NCBI GenBank assembly: GCA_030673825.1
Contig: JAUTCS010000118.1
Location: 1 to 64,000, forward strand
Direction: 5' to 3'
DNA: 64,000 bases
Origin: Verrucomicrobiota bacterium JB024
Lineage (GTDB): Bacteria > Verrucomicrobiota > Verrucomicrobiia > Opitutales > Cerasicoccaceae
The notes under the pieces are model-generated. The model was not told where the DNA came from, did no database searches, and was given only the letters and a program-made list of their open reading frames with translations. The position numbers were made by a program, and so were the translations under genes. Shown piece by piece: positions 34,040 to 42,944 of this stretch. The number at the start of each line of letters is the position of its first letter. Position 1 is the first letter of the stretch.

Positions 34040-34765
34040 CTACGGTGTTGGCGGACGGTAATGCGGACGCGAGTCGTAGAACGGAATGCGGCTGAAAAGC
34101 TCCACCGTCGCGATTTCGCGCCACTCGGTCACGATCTCGACCTTGCCGCCGTCGTAGAAATCGCTCTCGATCTGCCGACCGTTCGCTAACTCTTTCGTGT
34201 ATGTTTCGCCGAAGCGCCACTCGGATGCCAGATACCTCAGGCGGTAGCGCACCCGTTCATGCTCACGTACGAAGTCCGCATCTCCGCTACCGAAATCGAA
34301 GTACCACATCGCGACCGCCGCCAGCGGAAAGGTCAGCGTGACCTCGGACTGGCCGGGAACGGAGAACCAATAATCCCCTTTTGCGATCATTGGTATCGTC
34401 GAGCTGCGGTACAGGGGCGAGTACCACTCAAATCTTTTTGAGCCCACTTTTATCGCGTTCCCCTCCATGTCCTGTAACTGGATCGCAATGCCGACAGGCG
34501 GCCCGCCCGAGATGCCCCAATCCTCAAAGTTCATGGCGAAGTTGGTGTAGCCTGACCGGTCTCTCAGCGACGGGTTACGGCAGGTGATGGCGACCCGGTG
34601 CCCGTCCAGCTCCTTCAAGCTATACTCAAAAACCAGTTTGGGCTCGCCGGTCTCTTCCTCCACCTCCTCCTCGGGCGGGACCGATAAATACATCCATGCA
34701 CACTTTCCTCCCCACAGCACGCCCGGCAGAAGCAGGCTGGCCAGGAGCAGGAAGCGGAGGGGCAT
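34040..34765 (-). CDS. Exported protein of unknown function
   Basis: A 241-residue protein with a hydrophobic N-terminal leader ('FLLLASLLLPGVLWGG'), which is a signal peptide or anchor, an acidic linker ('PPEEEVEEETGE') and a beta-rich body with many aromatic residues. No known motif is seen. A GTG two codons upstream (34771) is an alternative start. It is bracketed by inverted copies of the CACAGAG-type repeat (33921 and 34819), so it may have arrived as a unit, though this is speculative. Confidence 0.6.
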   Translation of the reverse strand: MPLRFLLLASLLLPGVLWGGKCAWMYLSVPPEEEVEEETGEPKLVFEYSLKELDGHRVAITCRNPSLRDRSGYTNFAMNFEDWGISGGPPVGIAIQLQDMEGNAIKVGSKRFEWYSPLYRSSTIPMIAKGDYWFSVPGQSEVTLTFPLAAVAMWYFDFGSGDADFVREHERVRYRLRYLASEWRFGETYTKELANGRQIESDFYDGGKVEIVTEWREIATVELFSRIPFYDSRPHYRPPTP

Positions 34766-34818
34766 TCTCACGACAAAGGGCGGGATGGTTTAGAAGATCA
34801 GTTGAGCAACACTCATTT

Positions 34819-34848
34819 CTCTGTGCCCTCTGTGTCCTCTGTGGTTAA
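34819..34848. repeat. CACAGAG-type tandem-motif repeat, inverted copy
   Basis: Three units of CTCTGTG at spacing 9-10 end in GGTTAA. It is the reverse orientation of the copy at 33921 and lies immediately downstream of panC. Confidence 0.65.
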
Positions 34849-34861
34849 ATGCTCTCCCCCC

Positions 34862-35704
34862 TTACAGCTCGATGTTGTCGATGAGGCGGGTTTCCTCGAG
34901 CCAGACGGCGACGGCGAGCAGGCACTTGCCGGGGGTGATTTCGCGGACGGGGTGCATAGTCTCGCGGTCCACGATCTCGATATAAATGATGCGCAGCATC
35001 CGACTCTGGGTGAGCAGGTGGGTGACCTCGGCCTTGACGCGGTCCACGCTGGTGCTGCCGGCCCGGACAAGTTCCTGCCCGGCCTTGAGAGCCTGCTGGA
35101 TTTTGGCGGCCTCGGCCAGCCGGGAGGGCTCCAGGTAGCGGTTGCGCGAGCTCAGGGCCAGGCCGCTGGACTCGCGCACGATGGGCGCGGCCACGATCTC
35201 GACCGGCATAAAGAGGTCCTTGGCCATCTTTTTGAGGATGGCGCACTGCTGGGCGTCCTTTTGCCCGAAAACGGCCACATCGGGACGGCAGAGGTTAAAG
35301 AGGATGGTCACGACGGTGGTGACACCGCGGAAGTGGCCGGGCCGGGTCAGCCCGCACAGGTGCTTGCTGACGACCTCCTCGTTCACGTAGGTGGAGAAGT
35401 CCGGCGGGTAGATCGCCTCCTTCGTCGGGGCGAACACGATATCCGCGCCATGCTCCTCGCAGGCCTTGATATCGGCCTCCAGCTGGCGCGGATACTTGCC
35501 AAAGTCCTCGTTGGCGCCGAACTGGGTCGGGTTGACAAAGATGGACACGACGGTCAGATCCGCGCGCTGGCGGGCCACGTCGATAAGCGAGAGGTGCCCC
35601 TCGTGGAGCGCGCCCATGGTCGGCACGAGCGCCAGGAGTTTTCCCTTTCCGCGCATGCGGATGGCCCACGACTGCATCTCTTGCGGTGATTCGATAACCT
35701 GCAT
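34862..35704 (-). CDS. panC: Pantothenate synthetase
   Basis: A 280-residue enzyme that joins pantoate and beta-alanine with ATP, the last step of pantothenate synthesis. The nucleotide-binding signature 'VPTMGALHEGHLSLI' near residue 30 contains the HxGH motif. 'TVVSIFVNPTQFG', 'AVFGQKDAQQ' and 'LALSSRNRYL' are further family landmarks. Length matches the family. panB and panD are not nearby. It is divergent from dapL, with 114 bp between the start codons. Confidence 0.95.
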   Translation of the reverse strand: MQVIESPQEMQSWAIRMRGKGKLLALVPTMGALHEGHLSLIDVARQRADLTVVSIFVNPTQFGANEDFGKYPRQLEADIKACEEHGADIVFAPTKEAIYPPDFSTYVNEEVVSKHLCGLTRPGHFRGVTTVVTILFNLCRPDVAVFGQKDAQQCAILKKMAKDLFMPVEIVAAPIVRESSGLALSSRNRYLEPSRLAEAAKIQQALKAGQELVRAGSTSVDRVKAEVTHLLTQSRMLRIIYIEIVDRETMHPVREITPGKCLLAVAVWLEETRLIDNIEL

Positions 35705-35818
35705 AACGGCAACGGCTCAGGTGGTGAAAAAACCTATCATCATGCAGAATTATCGATCAGGAAAGGGAAAAAAACATTTTCCTTTTGCCGCGCGATTGGT
35801 TTGCTGGGCCTTTGTACC

Positions 35819-37060
35819 ATGAACGATCCCTACATCCAGCAACTTTTCGCCGAACGCATTGGCGGGGCCGACTACGGCAAGTCCACCGCCATCTACAAGT
35901 TTGAGAAGATCAAGCGCGCCAAGGCCGCCGCCCGCGCCGCCCACCCCGGCACCGAACTCATCGACATGGGCGTCGGCGAACCCGACGAGATGGCCTACCC
36001 GCAGGTCGTCCAGGCCCTCTGCGACGAGGCCGCCAAGCCCGAAAACCGCGGCTACGCCGACAACGGCGGCCCCGAGTTCCGCCAGGCCGTCTCCCGCTAC
36101 ATGAAGAAGGTGTACGGCGTCGAGCTCGACCCGCAGACTGAGGTCATCCACTCCATCGGCTCGAAGGCCGCCCTGCGCATCCTGCCGCTATGCTTCATCA
36201 ACCCCGGCGACATGGCCATCATGACCGTGCCGGGCTACCCGATCTTCGGCACCCACACCAAGTACCTCGGCGGCGACGTTTACAACTGCCCGCTGACCGC
36301 CGACAACGGCTTCCTGCCCGACCTCGACGCCATTCCCGAGCACGTGCGGGCCTGCGCCAAGGTCATGGTCATCAACTACCCGAACAACCCGACCGGGGCC
36401 TCCGCCACGCGCGCGTTTTTCGAGAAGGCCATCGCCTTCGCCAAGGAGAACGACATCGTCCTGGTGCAGGACGCCGCCTACGCCTCCCTCATTTTCGAGG
36501 GCCAGCCGCTGTCCATCCTTCAGGTCCCCGGCGGCAAGGACGTCGCCGTCGAACTGCACTCCCTTTCCAAGAGCTACAACATGACCGGCTGGCGCATCGG
36601 CTGGGTCTGCGGTAACCCGCTCGTGGTCAAGGCCTTCTCCGACGTGAAGGACAATTGCGACTCGGGCCAGTTCCTCGCCATCCAGAAGGCCGCCGCCGTC
36701 GGCCTGGACAACCCGCAGATCACCGAGGAAATCAGCGCCAAGTACTCCCGCCGCATGGACCTGCTGATCGAGGCCCTCGGGGCGTCCGGCTTTGCCGTGA
36801 AGAAGCCCAAGGGCTCGTTCTTCCTCTACACCGCCATCCCCACCTCGGCGGAAAAGGACGGCCAGAAGATCGCCTTCAAGAGCGCGGAAGAGTTTTCCCA
36901 GTTCCTGATCAAGGAACTGCTCATCAGCACCGTCCCCTGGGACGACGCCGGCGCCTTTGTCCGCTTCTCCGTCACCTTCGTCGCCAAAGACAAAGAAGAC
37001 GAAAAGCGCGTCATCGCCGAAATCCGCCAGCGCCTCAGCCGCTACACCTTCAGCTTCTAG
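35819..37060 (+). CDS. dapL: LL-diaminopimelate aminotransferase
   Basis: A 413-residue PLP enzyme of fold type I that makes LL-diaminopimelate directly from tetrahydrodipicolinate, the short route to lysine and peptidoglycan. Landmarks are 'MGVGEPDEM', 'YPNNPTGA' and the PLP Lys in 'HSLSKSYNMTGWRIGW'. The sequence fits the DapL group, known from Verrucomicrobiota, Chlamydiota and plants, better than a plain aspartate aminotransferase, but the latter cannot be fully excluded. Third codon positions are strongly C/G-biased, as in the other housekeeping genes here. Confidence 0.85.
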   Translation: MNDPYIQQLFAERIGGADYGKSTAIYKFEKIKRAKAAARAAHPGTELIDMGVGEPDEMAYPQVVQALCDEAAKPENRGYADNGGPEFRQAVSRYMKKVYGVELDPQTEVIHSIGSKAALRILPLCFINPGDMAIMTVPGYPIFGTHTKYLGGDVYNCPLTADNGFLPDLDAIPEHVRACAKVMVINYPNNPTGASATRAFFEKAIAFAKENDIVLVQDAAYASLIFEGQPLSILQVPGGKDVAVELHSLSKSYNMTGWRIGWVCGNPLVVKAFSDVKDNCDSGQFLAIQKAAAVGLDNPQITEEISAKYSRRMDLLIEALGASGFAVKKPKGSFFLYTAIPTSAEKDGQKIAFKSAEEFSQFLIKELLISTVPWDDAGAFVRFSVTFVAKDKEDEKRVIAEIRQRLSRYTFSF

Positions 37061-37074
37061 CGGGTTGGGAATGT

Positions 37075-37387
37075 GGGGGCTCCGCGCCCCCACACCCCGC
37101 GCCGGGCTTACGCAGCCCGGACCCGCGGCAGCCGAGGGCTGCACCTCCGGTCCGGCGTCCGTGCTGCGCACAAACGCCGGACCGACTTTGAAGCCTTCCC
37201 TGACACAGGCTCGCCATCAGAAGAGGGTATGACTTCCGGCTGTTTTCCAAGGTGGCGACCCAGTTTTGATGCTCCCTCAGCGTTTAGTGAAAGCAGCCAG
37301 GCTGCTTTCACTAAACGCTGATGCGATGCTGCAAGCATCGAAAGTGCAGGCTGTGCCTGCTGCGGGTCTGGGCTGCACAAGCCCAGT
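37075..37387 (+). repeat. Multi-hairpin element, copy A
   Basis: A 313-bp intergenic element between convergent dapL and the LysE-type gene. In order it has a GGGGG/CCCCC hairpin; CCGGGCT/AGCCCGG; GGTCCGGCGT/ACGCCGGACC with an inner GTGC/GCAC; a perfect 21-bp stem (37277-37297 with 37301-37321); GATGC/GCATC; GCAGGC/GCCTGC; and CTGGGCT/AGCCCAG. Copies B and C lie at 41134 and 44945. The long stem has a different sequence from that in B and C but is equally perfect. Confidence 0.85.
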
Positions 37388-37408
37388 ATCCAACCAACTC
37401 CCCTATCC

Positions 37409-38086
37409 TCAGTGGCGGACGGCGAGCGGCATGAGGGTCATGGCGAAGATGAGCAGCAGGATGACGCCGCTGAGGGGGTTGAGTTTGTTGATCGAGTGCA
37501 GGCTGATGCGTTCGGGGACTTTGTTGCCGAAAACGGTGGCCAGGCCGACCATGTAGAGCCACCAGGCCGCCGTACCGACAACCGCGCTGGCTACGATGAG
37601 CAGCCACATGTGGAGGCCGGGGGAGTGGGTATTGAACCCGGCGGCCACACAAAAGGCGAGGTAGCCGAAAAAGCGCATCGGCATGCCCAGAGAGACCGCC
37701 AGCGTGCCGCGAAAAAGGCGCTTGCCGCCCTCGGGCAGCACGGGACAGGTCAGGGAGTCGGCCTTGCGGGTACGGAAGTGCACATAGCTCATGTAGAGAA
37801 AGACTGCTCCGGCCAGCGAACGGAAGACCAGAGCCAGCTTGTCCTGCAAGGGCAGCATCCACAGCACGCTCATCAACGCCACGGCGGCTGCGATCCAGAC
37901 CGCCTGGCCGAGAATGATCCCGAGGGCCGCCCGCAGACCGCCTGCCAAGCCGAATCGGCGGGTCACCTGGACGCACCAGACCGTCCCCGGCACCATGGTG
38001 ACCGCGAAAATAAAACCGAGCACGAAGCCCTTTAGCAAAACGATGGGCACAAGCAAGCAGACAGGGAACGGCGTAACTTGTGCCAC
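37409..38086 (-). CDS. LysE family translocator
   Basis: A 225-residue membrane protein with six hydrophobic helices. The N-terminal 'GFIFAVTMVPGTVWCVQV' matches the LysE/RhtB pattern, followed by 'LRAALGIILGQAVW'. The family exports amino acids or related small metabolites. The frame begins with GTG at 38086; a GTG further in (38050) is an alternative. It is convergent with dapL, with multi-hairpin element copy A between them. Confidence 0.75.
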   Translation of the reverse strand: MAQVTPFPVCLLVPIVLLKGFVLGFIFAVTMVPGTVWCVQVTRRFGLAGGLRAALGIILGQAVWIAAAVALMSVLWMLPLQDKLALVFRSLAGAVFLYMSYVHFRTRKADSLTCPVLPEGGKRLFRGTLAVSLGMPMRFFGYLAFCVAAGFNTHSPGLHMWLLIVASAVVGTAAWWLYMVGLATVFGNKVPERISLHSINKLNPLSGVILLLIFAMTLMPLAVRH

Positions 38087-38305
38087 GCCCCCTGCCCAAA
38101 GGGCAAGCGGGAAAGCCCAACGCGAACCGGACAGGTGGCATATTGGCGCAAAACCACCTGCTGGTGTGTTAAAATCTGTGTCTTTCTGCGTTCAAAGCCA
38201 ATAACCTGTTGACAGGGCTTGTACAAGAATCCACAAAGACGGGTTTCCGCGTCCCGTTTCCGCCGCCTCGGCCCAGAGGGATGCTATGCTGCATAAGACC
38301 ACGCG

Positions 38306-40069
38306 ATGGAGAATTTCGCCGACCAATGCCTTGACATGGCCCAGTCCATTCTGGGTCAGAATATTGCCGCCATCAACGCCGATGGTTCCATAACGCCCGT
38401 CGAGGGCGAGATGGGCCGTTTTGACGAGCCCGGCCACGCCGCCCTCGCCATTGGGGAGTTCCACCGGGCCACCCAACAGACCCGCTTCGGGGAGTACGAT
38501 CTGGTGGACCTGGTGGCGCGCACCGTTACCGCTCAGGCCTTTATCGAGGAGGAGGCCGAGAACGGTCTGGCCTACTCGGCTCTGGGGCTGCTGGCCTTCG
38601 GACCGTCGAAGGAGCGCAACGCCGTTTGGGAGCGCCTGCTCGAGCCGACCCGTGAGACGCTCGACCACCGCCTGCTCCAGCGCACCGACTACGACAACCA
38701 CCTGCAGGCATTCAACATCGCCAAGGCCGTCACGCGCTTCAGCATGGGCCTGTCCAAGAAGGACGAGACCGGCAAGCTGATTGACCGCTTCGTCGAGCGC
38801 ATCAACGCCAACAGCAGCGCCGGCTACTGCGACGACCATCCCGAGGGCTTCGGCGGTTGCTTCGACATTTACGGCGTCCTGAGCTTCGTTTTCATCCGCC
38901 AGGCACTCCAGCTGCACGCGAACATCCACCTGCGCGACCGCAAGCTGCCCAGCCTTCGCACCCACGCCGGCAAGTACATCAAGATGCTGCCCGACATCGT
39001 CCGCCAGGACGGGCTCGGCTGGGCCTATGGCCGCGGCATCGGCGCCTACGGCCAGATGCACTGCATCAGCCTGATCCTGCAGGCCATGCGCGACGGCTGG
39101 ATCTCCGAAGACGACAAGCCGAAGTACACCGACATCCTGCGCCGCCTGTTCCAGTTCTTCTTCACCACGTACCTCGACCACGAGCACGGCTTCCTCGTCA
39201 TTCGTGACGAAGAGCGTACCACGGCCGACACGCACACCACCCGCATGGCCAACTTTGACGCCGCGCGCTACCTGTGCCAGTGGGCCCGTCTGGCCAAGAG
39301 CATCGGCGGCAACATGGACGCCAAGCCCGCCCCCGCCAAGCGCTCCGGCCGCTTCGTGGTGTTCGACAAGAGCCACCGCAAGGAAAACGGCCTGTTCAAT
39401 TACTTTGACCCGGAAAGCAGCCTGCACGTACAGATCCCGCTCGTGAGCGCCGGTTCCGAAGTGGGCAAGAGCAGCTCCTCGCTCGCCTTCCCGCACTGCC
39501 CGGGCATCATCGACTGGCCCGCCAGCAAGCAGATACCGATCCTCCTGCCCGAGCTGCGCTTCGGTAAGGAGCGCGTCATTCCGGCCTTCTACGGCAAGAA
39601 CTGCACCACCGGCCTGGGCCTGCGCAACTCCTTCTTCTTCCGCTACGACCAGCCCGAGCTGATCACGGTGGAGGAGCGCTTCCTCAACGGACTGGGGTCG
39701 TGCAAGGTCAACTGGACCTTCCTCGGCGGCAAGATGACCAGCGAGTTCATCTTCACCGTGAAGAACCAGGTCCAGCTCGACGGTATGCGGTACATCATCG
39801 CCATCGGCGCCCCCCACAGCCGCTACCGTAGCGGCCTGACCTACACCATCGGCGAAGGTGGCCTGCGCCCCGTCGTGGTCAAGGACGACTTCCAGGCCGT
39901 CTGGGGCGAGACCGAGGTCGTGACCGAGGATCCGGAATACCGCAGCTACTGGGGGAACATTCACTACCTCCAGCACTTGGTGCGCGACCATCCGCTCATC
40001 ATGCGTCCCGGTATGAAGTACCGCCTCGTGGTCGAATTCGAGCCCGACATCGCCTTCGCCGACGCCTAG
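38306..40069 (+). CDS. Conserved-looking 587-residue protein, possible alpha/alpha-barrel enzyme
   Basis: A soluble protein without a signal peptide. The N-terminal 390 residues are mostly helical with recurring helical-pair patterns ('DPGLGWAYGRGIGAYGQMHC'-like stretch, 'FGGCFDIYGVLSF'), which recall (alpha/alpha)6 toroid enzymes; the C-terminal 200 residues look beta-rich, as in heparinase or alginate-lyase-like proteins. Strong C/G bias at third positions suggests good expression. I do not recognise a named family or a catalytic set. It stands alone, followed by a terminator at 40177. Confidence 0.7.
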   Translation: MENFADQCLDMAQSILGQNIAAINADGSITPVEGEMGRFDEPGHAALAIGEFHRATQQTRFGEYDLVDLVARTVTAQAFIEEEAENGLAYSALGLLAFGPSKERNAVWERLLEPTRETLDHRLLQRTDYDNHLQAFNIAKAVTRFSMGLSKKDETGKLIDRFVERINANSSAGYCDDHPEGFGGCFDIYGVLSFVFIRQALQLHANIHLRDRKLPSLRTHAGKYIKMLPDIVRQDGLGWAYGRGIGAYGQMHCISLILQAMRDGWISEDDKPKYTDILRRLFQFFFTTYLDHEHGFLVIRDEERTTADTHTTRMANFDAARYLCQWARLAKSIGGNMDAKPAPAKRSGRFVVFDKSHRKENGLFNYFDPESSLHVQIPLVSAGSEVGKSSSSLAFPHCPGIIDWPASKQIPILLPELRFGKERVIPAFYGKNCTTGLGLRNSFFFRYDQPELITVEERFLNGLGSCKVNWTFLGGKMTSEFIFTVKNQVQLDGMRYIIAIGAPHSRYRSGLTYTIGEGGLRPVVVKDDFQAVWGETEVVTEDPEYRSYWGNIHYLQHLVRDHPLIMRPGMKYRLVVEFEPDIAFADA

Positions 40070-40073
40070 CAGC

Positions 40074-40090
40074 CAGGGCATAGCCCTGGA
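40074..40090. repeat. Small hairpin after the 587-residue gene
   Basis: CCAGGGC and GCCCTGG form a 7-bp stem with loop ATA. No U-tract follows. Its short ATA loop resembles the other mini-palindromes in this window. Confidence 0.4.
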
Positions 40091-40176
40091 CCCGTGATGC
40101 TCATGCATCATGATTGCTGCTCCAGCCGGAGTGGCGCGCCAACGCGCGCCTTGGGCAACGGAAAAGCTTTTCTACA

Positions 40177-40207
40177 AACCGGTTCCCGCGAGGGGGCCGG
40201 TTTTTTT
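40177..40207 (+). terminator. Intrinsic terminator of the 587-residue gene
   Basis: AACCGG (40177-40182) pairs with CCGGTT (40197-40202), with inner CCC/GGG pairs, and seven T run from 40201 to 40207. Confidence 0.75.
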
Positions 40208-40267
40208 GTTGGGTGGAAATGTCGTGGCCGTACCGGCGACGTCTCAGATCATCCCACCCCAAAATCC

Positions 40268-40297
40268 TCTGTGCTCCCTGTGGCCTCTGTGGTTAAT
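40268..40297. repeat. CACAGAG-type tandem-motif repeat
   Basis: Three units of CTCTGTG or close variants at 9-10 base spacing end in GGTTAATTC. It lies in the gap before the SDR gene. Confidence 0.6.
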
Positions 40298-40355
40298 TCA
40301 AAAATCCCCCACGTGACAGCTTGCGGGGCCGCGCGGCGGCGCTATACTGGTCCAC

Positions 40356-41117
40356 ATGAGTGATTCCCCCGAACGCATCGCCATCGTCACCGGAGCCAGC
40401 TCCGGCATCGGAGAAGCCACCGTGCGCCATTTCGTATCCCTCGGTTACGGCGTGGTCGGCAACGCCCGCACCGCGCATAAACTGGAGACTCTGGAGAAAG
40501 AGCTCGGGCCTCGCTTCAAGGGCGTGGCCGGGAGCGCCGCCGAGGCCGACGTCATCGCGTCACTCTTCACCGCCGCGCAGGAGAGCTTCGGGCGCGAAGC
40601 CGACCTCGTCGTGGCCAACGCCGGGACCGGCCTGGGCGGCTCCGTCAAGGACGCCGACCTGGACAAATTTGAAACCATCTGGAAACTCAACGTCGAAGGC
40701 GCGCTGCGCCTGATGCAGGAGACAGCACGACGCTTCGTCAAAAAACAGGAGCGCGACTTCCCAAAGTCCGCCGCGGACCTGATCGTCATCGGCTCAGTCG
40801 TGGGTAAGCACATTTCGCCCTTCAGCGCAGTGTACGGCTCGACCAAGTTCGCCCTGCACTCGCTGACCGAAGGGCTGCGTCGCGAGATTGGCCCCAAGGG
40901 CGTGCGCGTCTCCCTCGTCTGCCCGGGCATCGTCTTGAGCGGCTTCCAGGACGCCGCCGGTTACAACGACGAAACCCTCAAGCACTTCCACGAAAAGTTC
41001 GGCCCCCTCATCTACGGCGAAGACATCGCCTCCGCCATCGGCCACCTCGTCTCCCTCCCCCCGCACGTCCACATCAGCGACATCACCGTCCGCCCCACCC
41101 GCCAAGACTACCCGTAA
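40356..41117 (+). CDS. SDR family NAD(P)-dependent oxidoreductase
   Basis: A 253-residue classical short-chain dehydrogenase. The cofactor loop is 'VTGASSGIGEA' near residue 10, 'VVANAGTG' follows strand 4, the catalytic Ser is in 'VIGSVVG', and the Tyr-x3-Lys pair is in 'YGSTKFALHSL'. The full catalytic set is therefore present. The substrate is unknown; the family covers sugars, steroids, fatty acids and many ketones. It is followed by multi-hairpin element copy B and then hisF. Confidence 0.9.
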   Translation: MSDSPERIAIVTGASSGIGEATVRHFVSLGYGVVGNARTAHKLETLEKELGPRFKGVAGSAAEADVIASLFTAAQESFGREADLVVANAGTGLGGSVKDADLDKFETIWKLNVEGALRLMQETARRFVKKQERDFPKSAADLIVIGSVVGKHISPFSAVYGSTKFALHSLTEGLRREIGPKGVRVSLVCPGIVLSGFQDAAGYNDETLKHFHEKFGPLIYGEDIASAIGHLVSLPPHVHISDITVRPTRQDYP

Positions 41118-41133
41118 GCGGGAGGATTTTTGT

Positions 41134-41421
41134 GGGGGCTACGCACCCCCACACCCCGCGGCAGGCGCAGCCTGCACTTTCGGTCCGGCGTCCGTGCTGC
41201 GCACAAACGCCGGACCGACTTTGTAGCCTTCCCTGACACAGGCTCGCCACAAGAAGAGGGTACGACTTACGGATGTTCCCAAAGGTGGCGACCCAGTTTT
41301 GATACTTGGGCATCAGCGATTGCGTGAACCAGTGAAGCTGGTTCACGCAATCGCTGACACGATGCTGCAAGCATCGAAAGTGCAGACTCCGTCTGCTGCG
41401 GGTCCGGGCTGCACAAGCCCG
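41134..41421 (+). repeat. Multi-hairpin element, copy B
   Basis: A 288-bp copy between the SDR gene and hisF, on the same strand as copies A and C. The long stem pairs TCAGCGATTGCGTGAACCAG (41312-41331) with its complement at 41337-41356. The hairpin that reads GCAGGC/GCCTGC in A and C reads GCAGAC/GTCTGC here, so both sides changed together. Confidence 0.85.
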
Positions 41422-41522
41422 GCATCCAACAAAACCACACTCCCCCGCCCTCTCCAGGCTTGCGCCGGGGGTCGCGGGCGTCGAGAGTTTGCCGCGTGAA
41501 AGCGACGGCAAACAGCGGGCAG

Positions 41523-42377
41523 GTGAGCGTCCGCATCATTCCGTGTCTCGATGTCCACGCCGGGCGCGTGGTCAAGGGCGTGAACTTCGTCAACCTGATC
41601 GACGCGGGCGACCCGGTCGAGCAGGCCAAGGCCTATGAGGCTCAGGGCGCGGACGAGCTGGTTTTTCTGGACATCACGGCCTCCAGCGACGAGCGGGCAA
41701 TCATGCGCGACGTGGTCGAGCGCACCGCCTCGGAATGCTTCATGCCGGTGACGGTTGGCGGCGGCCTGCGCACGGTCGAGGACATCCGTGCCATGCTCAA
41801 CGCCGGAGCCGACAAGGTCTCGCTCAACACCGCCGCTGTGCAAAACCCGCAGCTCATCCGCGAGGCCTCGGAGATTTTCGGCAACCAGTGCATCGTCGTC
41901 GCGGTGGACGCTAAACGCACGGCGTTTAATCCGAATGAGGGGGCGAGCCCCCTACGGAGCCAGGAAGGCTCCGACCCCCAAGACGATGAAAATGCCCCCG
42001 CCGAAGATGGGCGCGGCAAATGGAAAGTCTTCACCCACGGCGGGCGCAAGGAGACCGAGTGGGACGTGATCGACTGGGTGCGCGAAGTCGTGCGACTGGG
42101 CGCGGGCGAGATTCTGCTCACGAGCATGGACGCCGACGGGACGAAGGCCGGGTACGACGTAGAGCTGACGCGGGCGGTGAGCGAGGCCGTGGAGGTGCCG
42201 GTCATCGCCTCGGGTGGTGCGGGTACGCTCGACCACCTCGTCGATGTGCTGCGCGAGGGCAAGGCCAGCGCCGTGCTGGCAGCGTCGATTTTCCACTTCG
42301 GCACGTACTCGATCCTCGAAGCCAAGCAAAAGCTGGCTGACGCCGGGCTGCCGGTGCGCCTGCCACTCGAAGCTTGA
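41523..42377 (+). CDS. hisF: Imidazole glycerol phosphate synthase subunit HisF, with insert
   Basis: A 284-residue TIM-barrel cyclase that, with HisH, makes imidazole glycerol phosphate in histidine synthesis. The two catalytic Asp are in '[16 protein letters not shown]' and '[12 protein letters not shown]'. The family is usually about 255 residues; the excess is an insert of roughly 27 residues between 'VDAKR' and 'KWKVFTHGG', part of which is encoded by a REP-like palindrome (41936-41979). The GTG at 41523 gives the normal start; a GTG at 41496 would add nine residues. hisH is not in this window. Confidence 0.92.
   Translation: MSVRIIPCLDVHAGRVVKGVNFVNLIDAGDPVEQAKAYEAQGADELVFLDITASSDERAIMRDVVERTASECFMPVTVGGGLRTVEDIRAMLNAGADKVSLNTAAVQNPQLIREASEIFGNQCIVVAVDAKRTAFNPNEGASPLRSQEGSDPQDDENAPAEDGRGKWKVFTHGGRKETEWDVIDWVREVVRLGAGEILLTSMDADGTKAGYDVELTRAVSEAVEVPVIASGGAGTLDHLVDVLREGKASAVLAASIFHFGTYSILEAKQKLADAGLPVRLPLEA
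41936..41979. repeat. REP-like double hairpin inside hisF
   Basis: GGGGGC-GA-GCCCCC (41939-41952), then TAC, then GGAGCC with GGCTCC (41956-41972). It has the same layout as the intergenic copies at 43540 and 49976, with different but still paired stem bases. It lies in frame within hisF and is translated. Confidence 0.75.
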
Positions 42378-42408
42378 GCCTGCCGGGCAAATCGTTAGTT
42401 ATTCACCT

Positions 42409-42816
42409 ATGAAGCTCCCCAAATTGGCCGCCGACCTGCCAAAGGAACTCACCATTCTGGCGGGCATACTCATGGCGATCGGCGCCTTCGCGCTGGTACA
42501 GACGATTGTCTCGCTGGTCACGCTCAGCGGCTTGAACGTGGATTTCAAGATCCTGCTGCTGGTGGCCGGTTACGGGCTCATCCGCCTGAAACCCTACTGG
42601 CGGCTTTTCACGCAGACGATCTCAGTCTTCGTGCTGGTGTTCTCGGCCATGCCGCTGATTATCGCGGCAGTACGCTGGACGCCGCCCTACCCGCCCGGCC
42701 TTCCCGTGGGCACGCAGATTTATTTCTGGTTCATCACGATCCTCAGCATCGGTGCCTGCGGCTGGGCGCTGTACGTGCTCAAAAAGCCGTCCGTGAGCAA
42801 GCTGTTCACGCGGTAG
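42409..42816 (+). CDS. Small membrane protein of unknown function
   Basis: A 135-residue protein with four hydrophobic segments (about residues 15-35, 46-60, 70-90 and 105-125) and a basic C-terminus. No family was recognised. It starts 31 bp after hisF on the same strand and may be co-transcribed with it, but no functional link to histidine synthesis is evident. Confidence 0.6.
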   Translation: MKLPKLAADLPKELTILAGILMAIGAFALVQTIVSLVTLSGLNVDFKILLLVAGYGLIRLKPYWRLFTQTISVFVLVFSAMPLIIAAVRWTPPYPPGLPVGTQIYFWFITILSIGACGWALYVLKKPSVSKLFTR

Positions 42817-42868
42817 TTTTTCTTTTGCTTCGCGGAATGCGTGAGCGATAGGACGTTCGCTTATTGCT

Positions 42869-42934
42869 CACACGGAGGCACAGAGGCACGGAGTTTTGAT
42901 CTTTCTTTGTGCCTTTGAGCCTTTGTGGTTAACC
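42869..42934. repeat. Inverted pair of CACAGAG-type tandem-motif repeats
   Basis: The left arm has CACGGAGG, CACAGAGG and CACGGAG units; after a short spacer the right arm has CTTTGTG, CTTTGAG and CTTTGTGGTTAA units. The two arms are imperfect complements. It lies between the small membrane protein and the convergent SufU-like gene. Confidence 0.6.
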
Positions 42935-42944
42935 TTTTCTTTTT

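Noticed and set aside
32734-34095. A 453-codon open frame opposite nadB
   Set aside because: Low-complexity translation opposite a well-supported gene, running on into repeats.
37075-37387. Multi-hairpin copy A as only a bidirectional terminator for dapL and the LysE gene
   Set aside because: It lacks U-tracts after the stems, and copies B and C stand between genes in other orientations, so termination alone does not explain it.
38192-40111. A 639-codon open frame opposite the 587-residue gene
   Set aside because: It mirrors a gene with strong C/G third-position bias, which keeps the opposite strand free of stops. Its translation is rich in Val, Gly, Ala and His without any motif.
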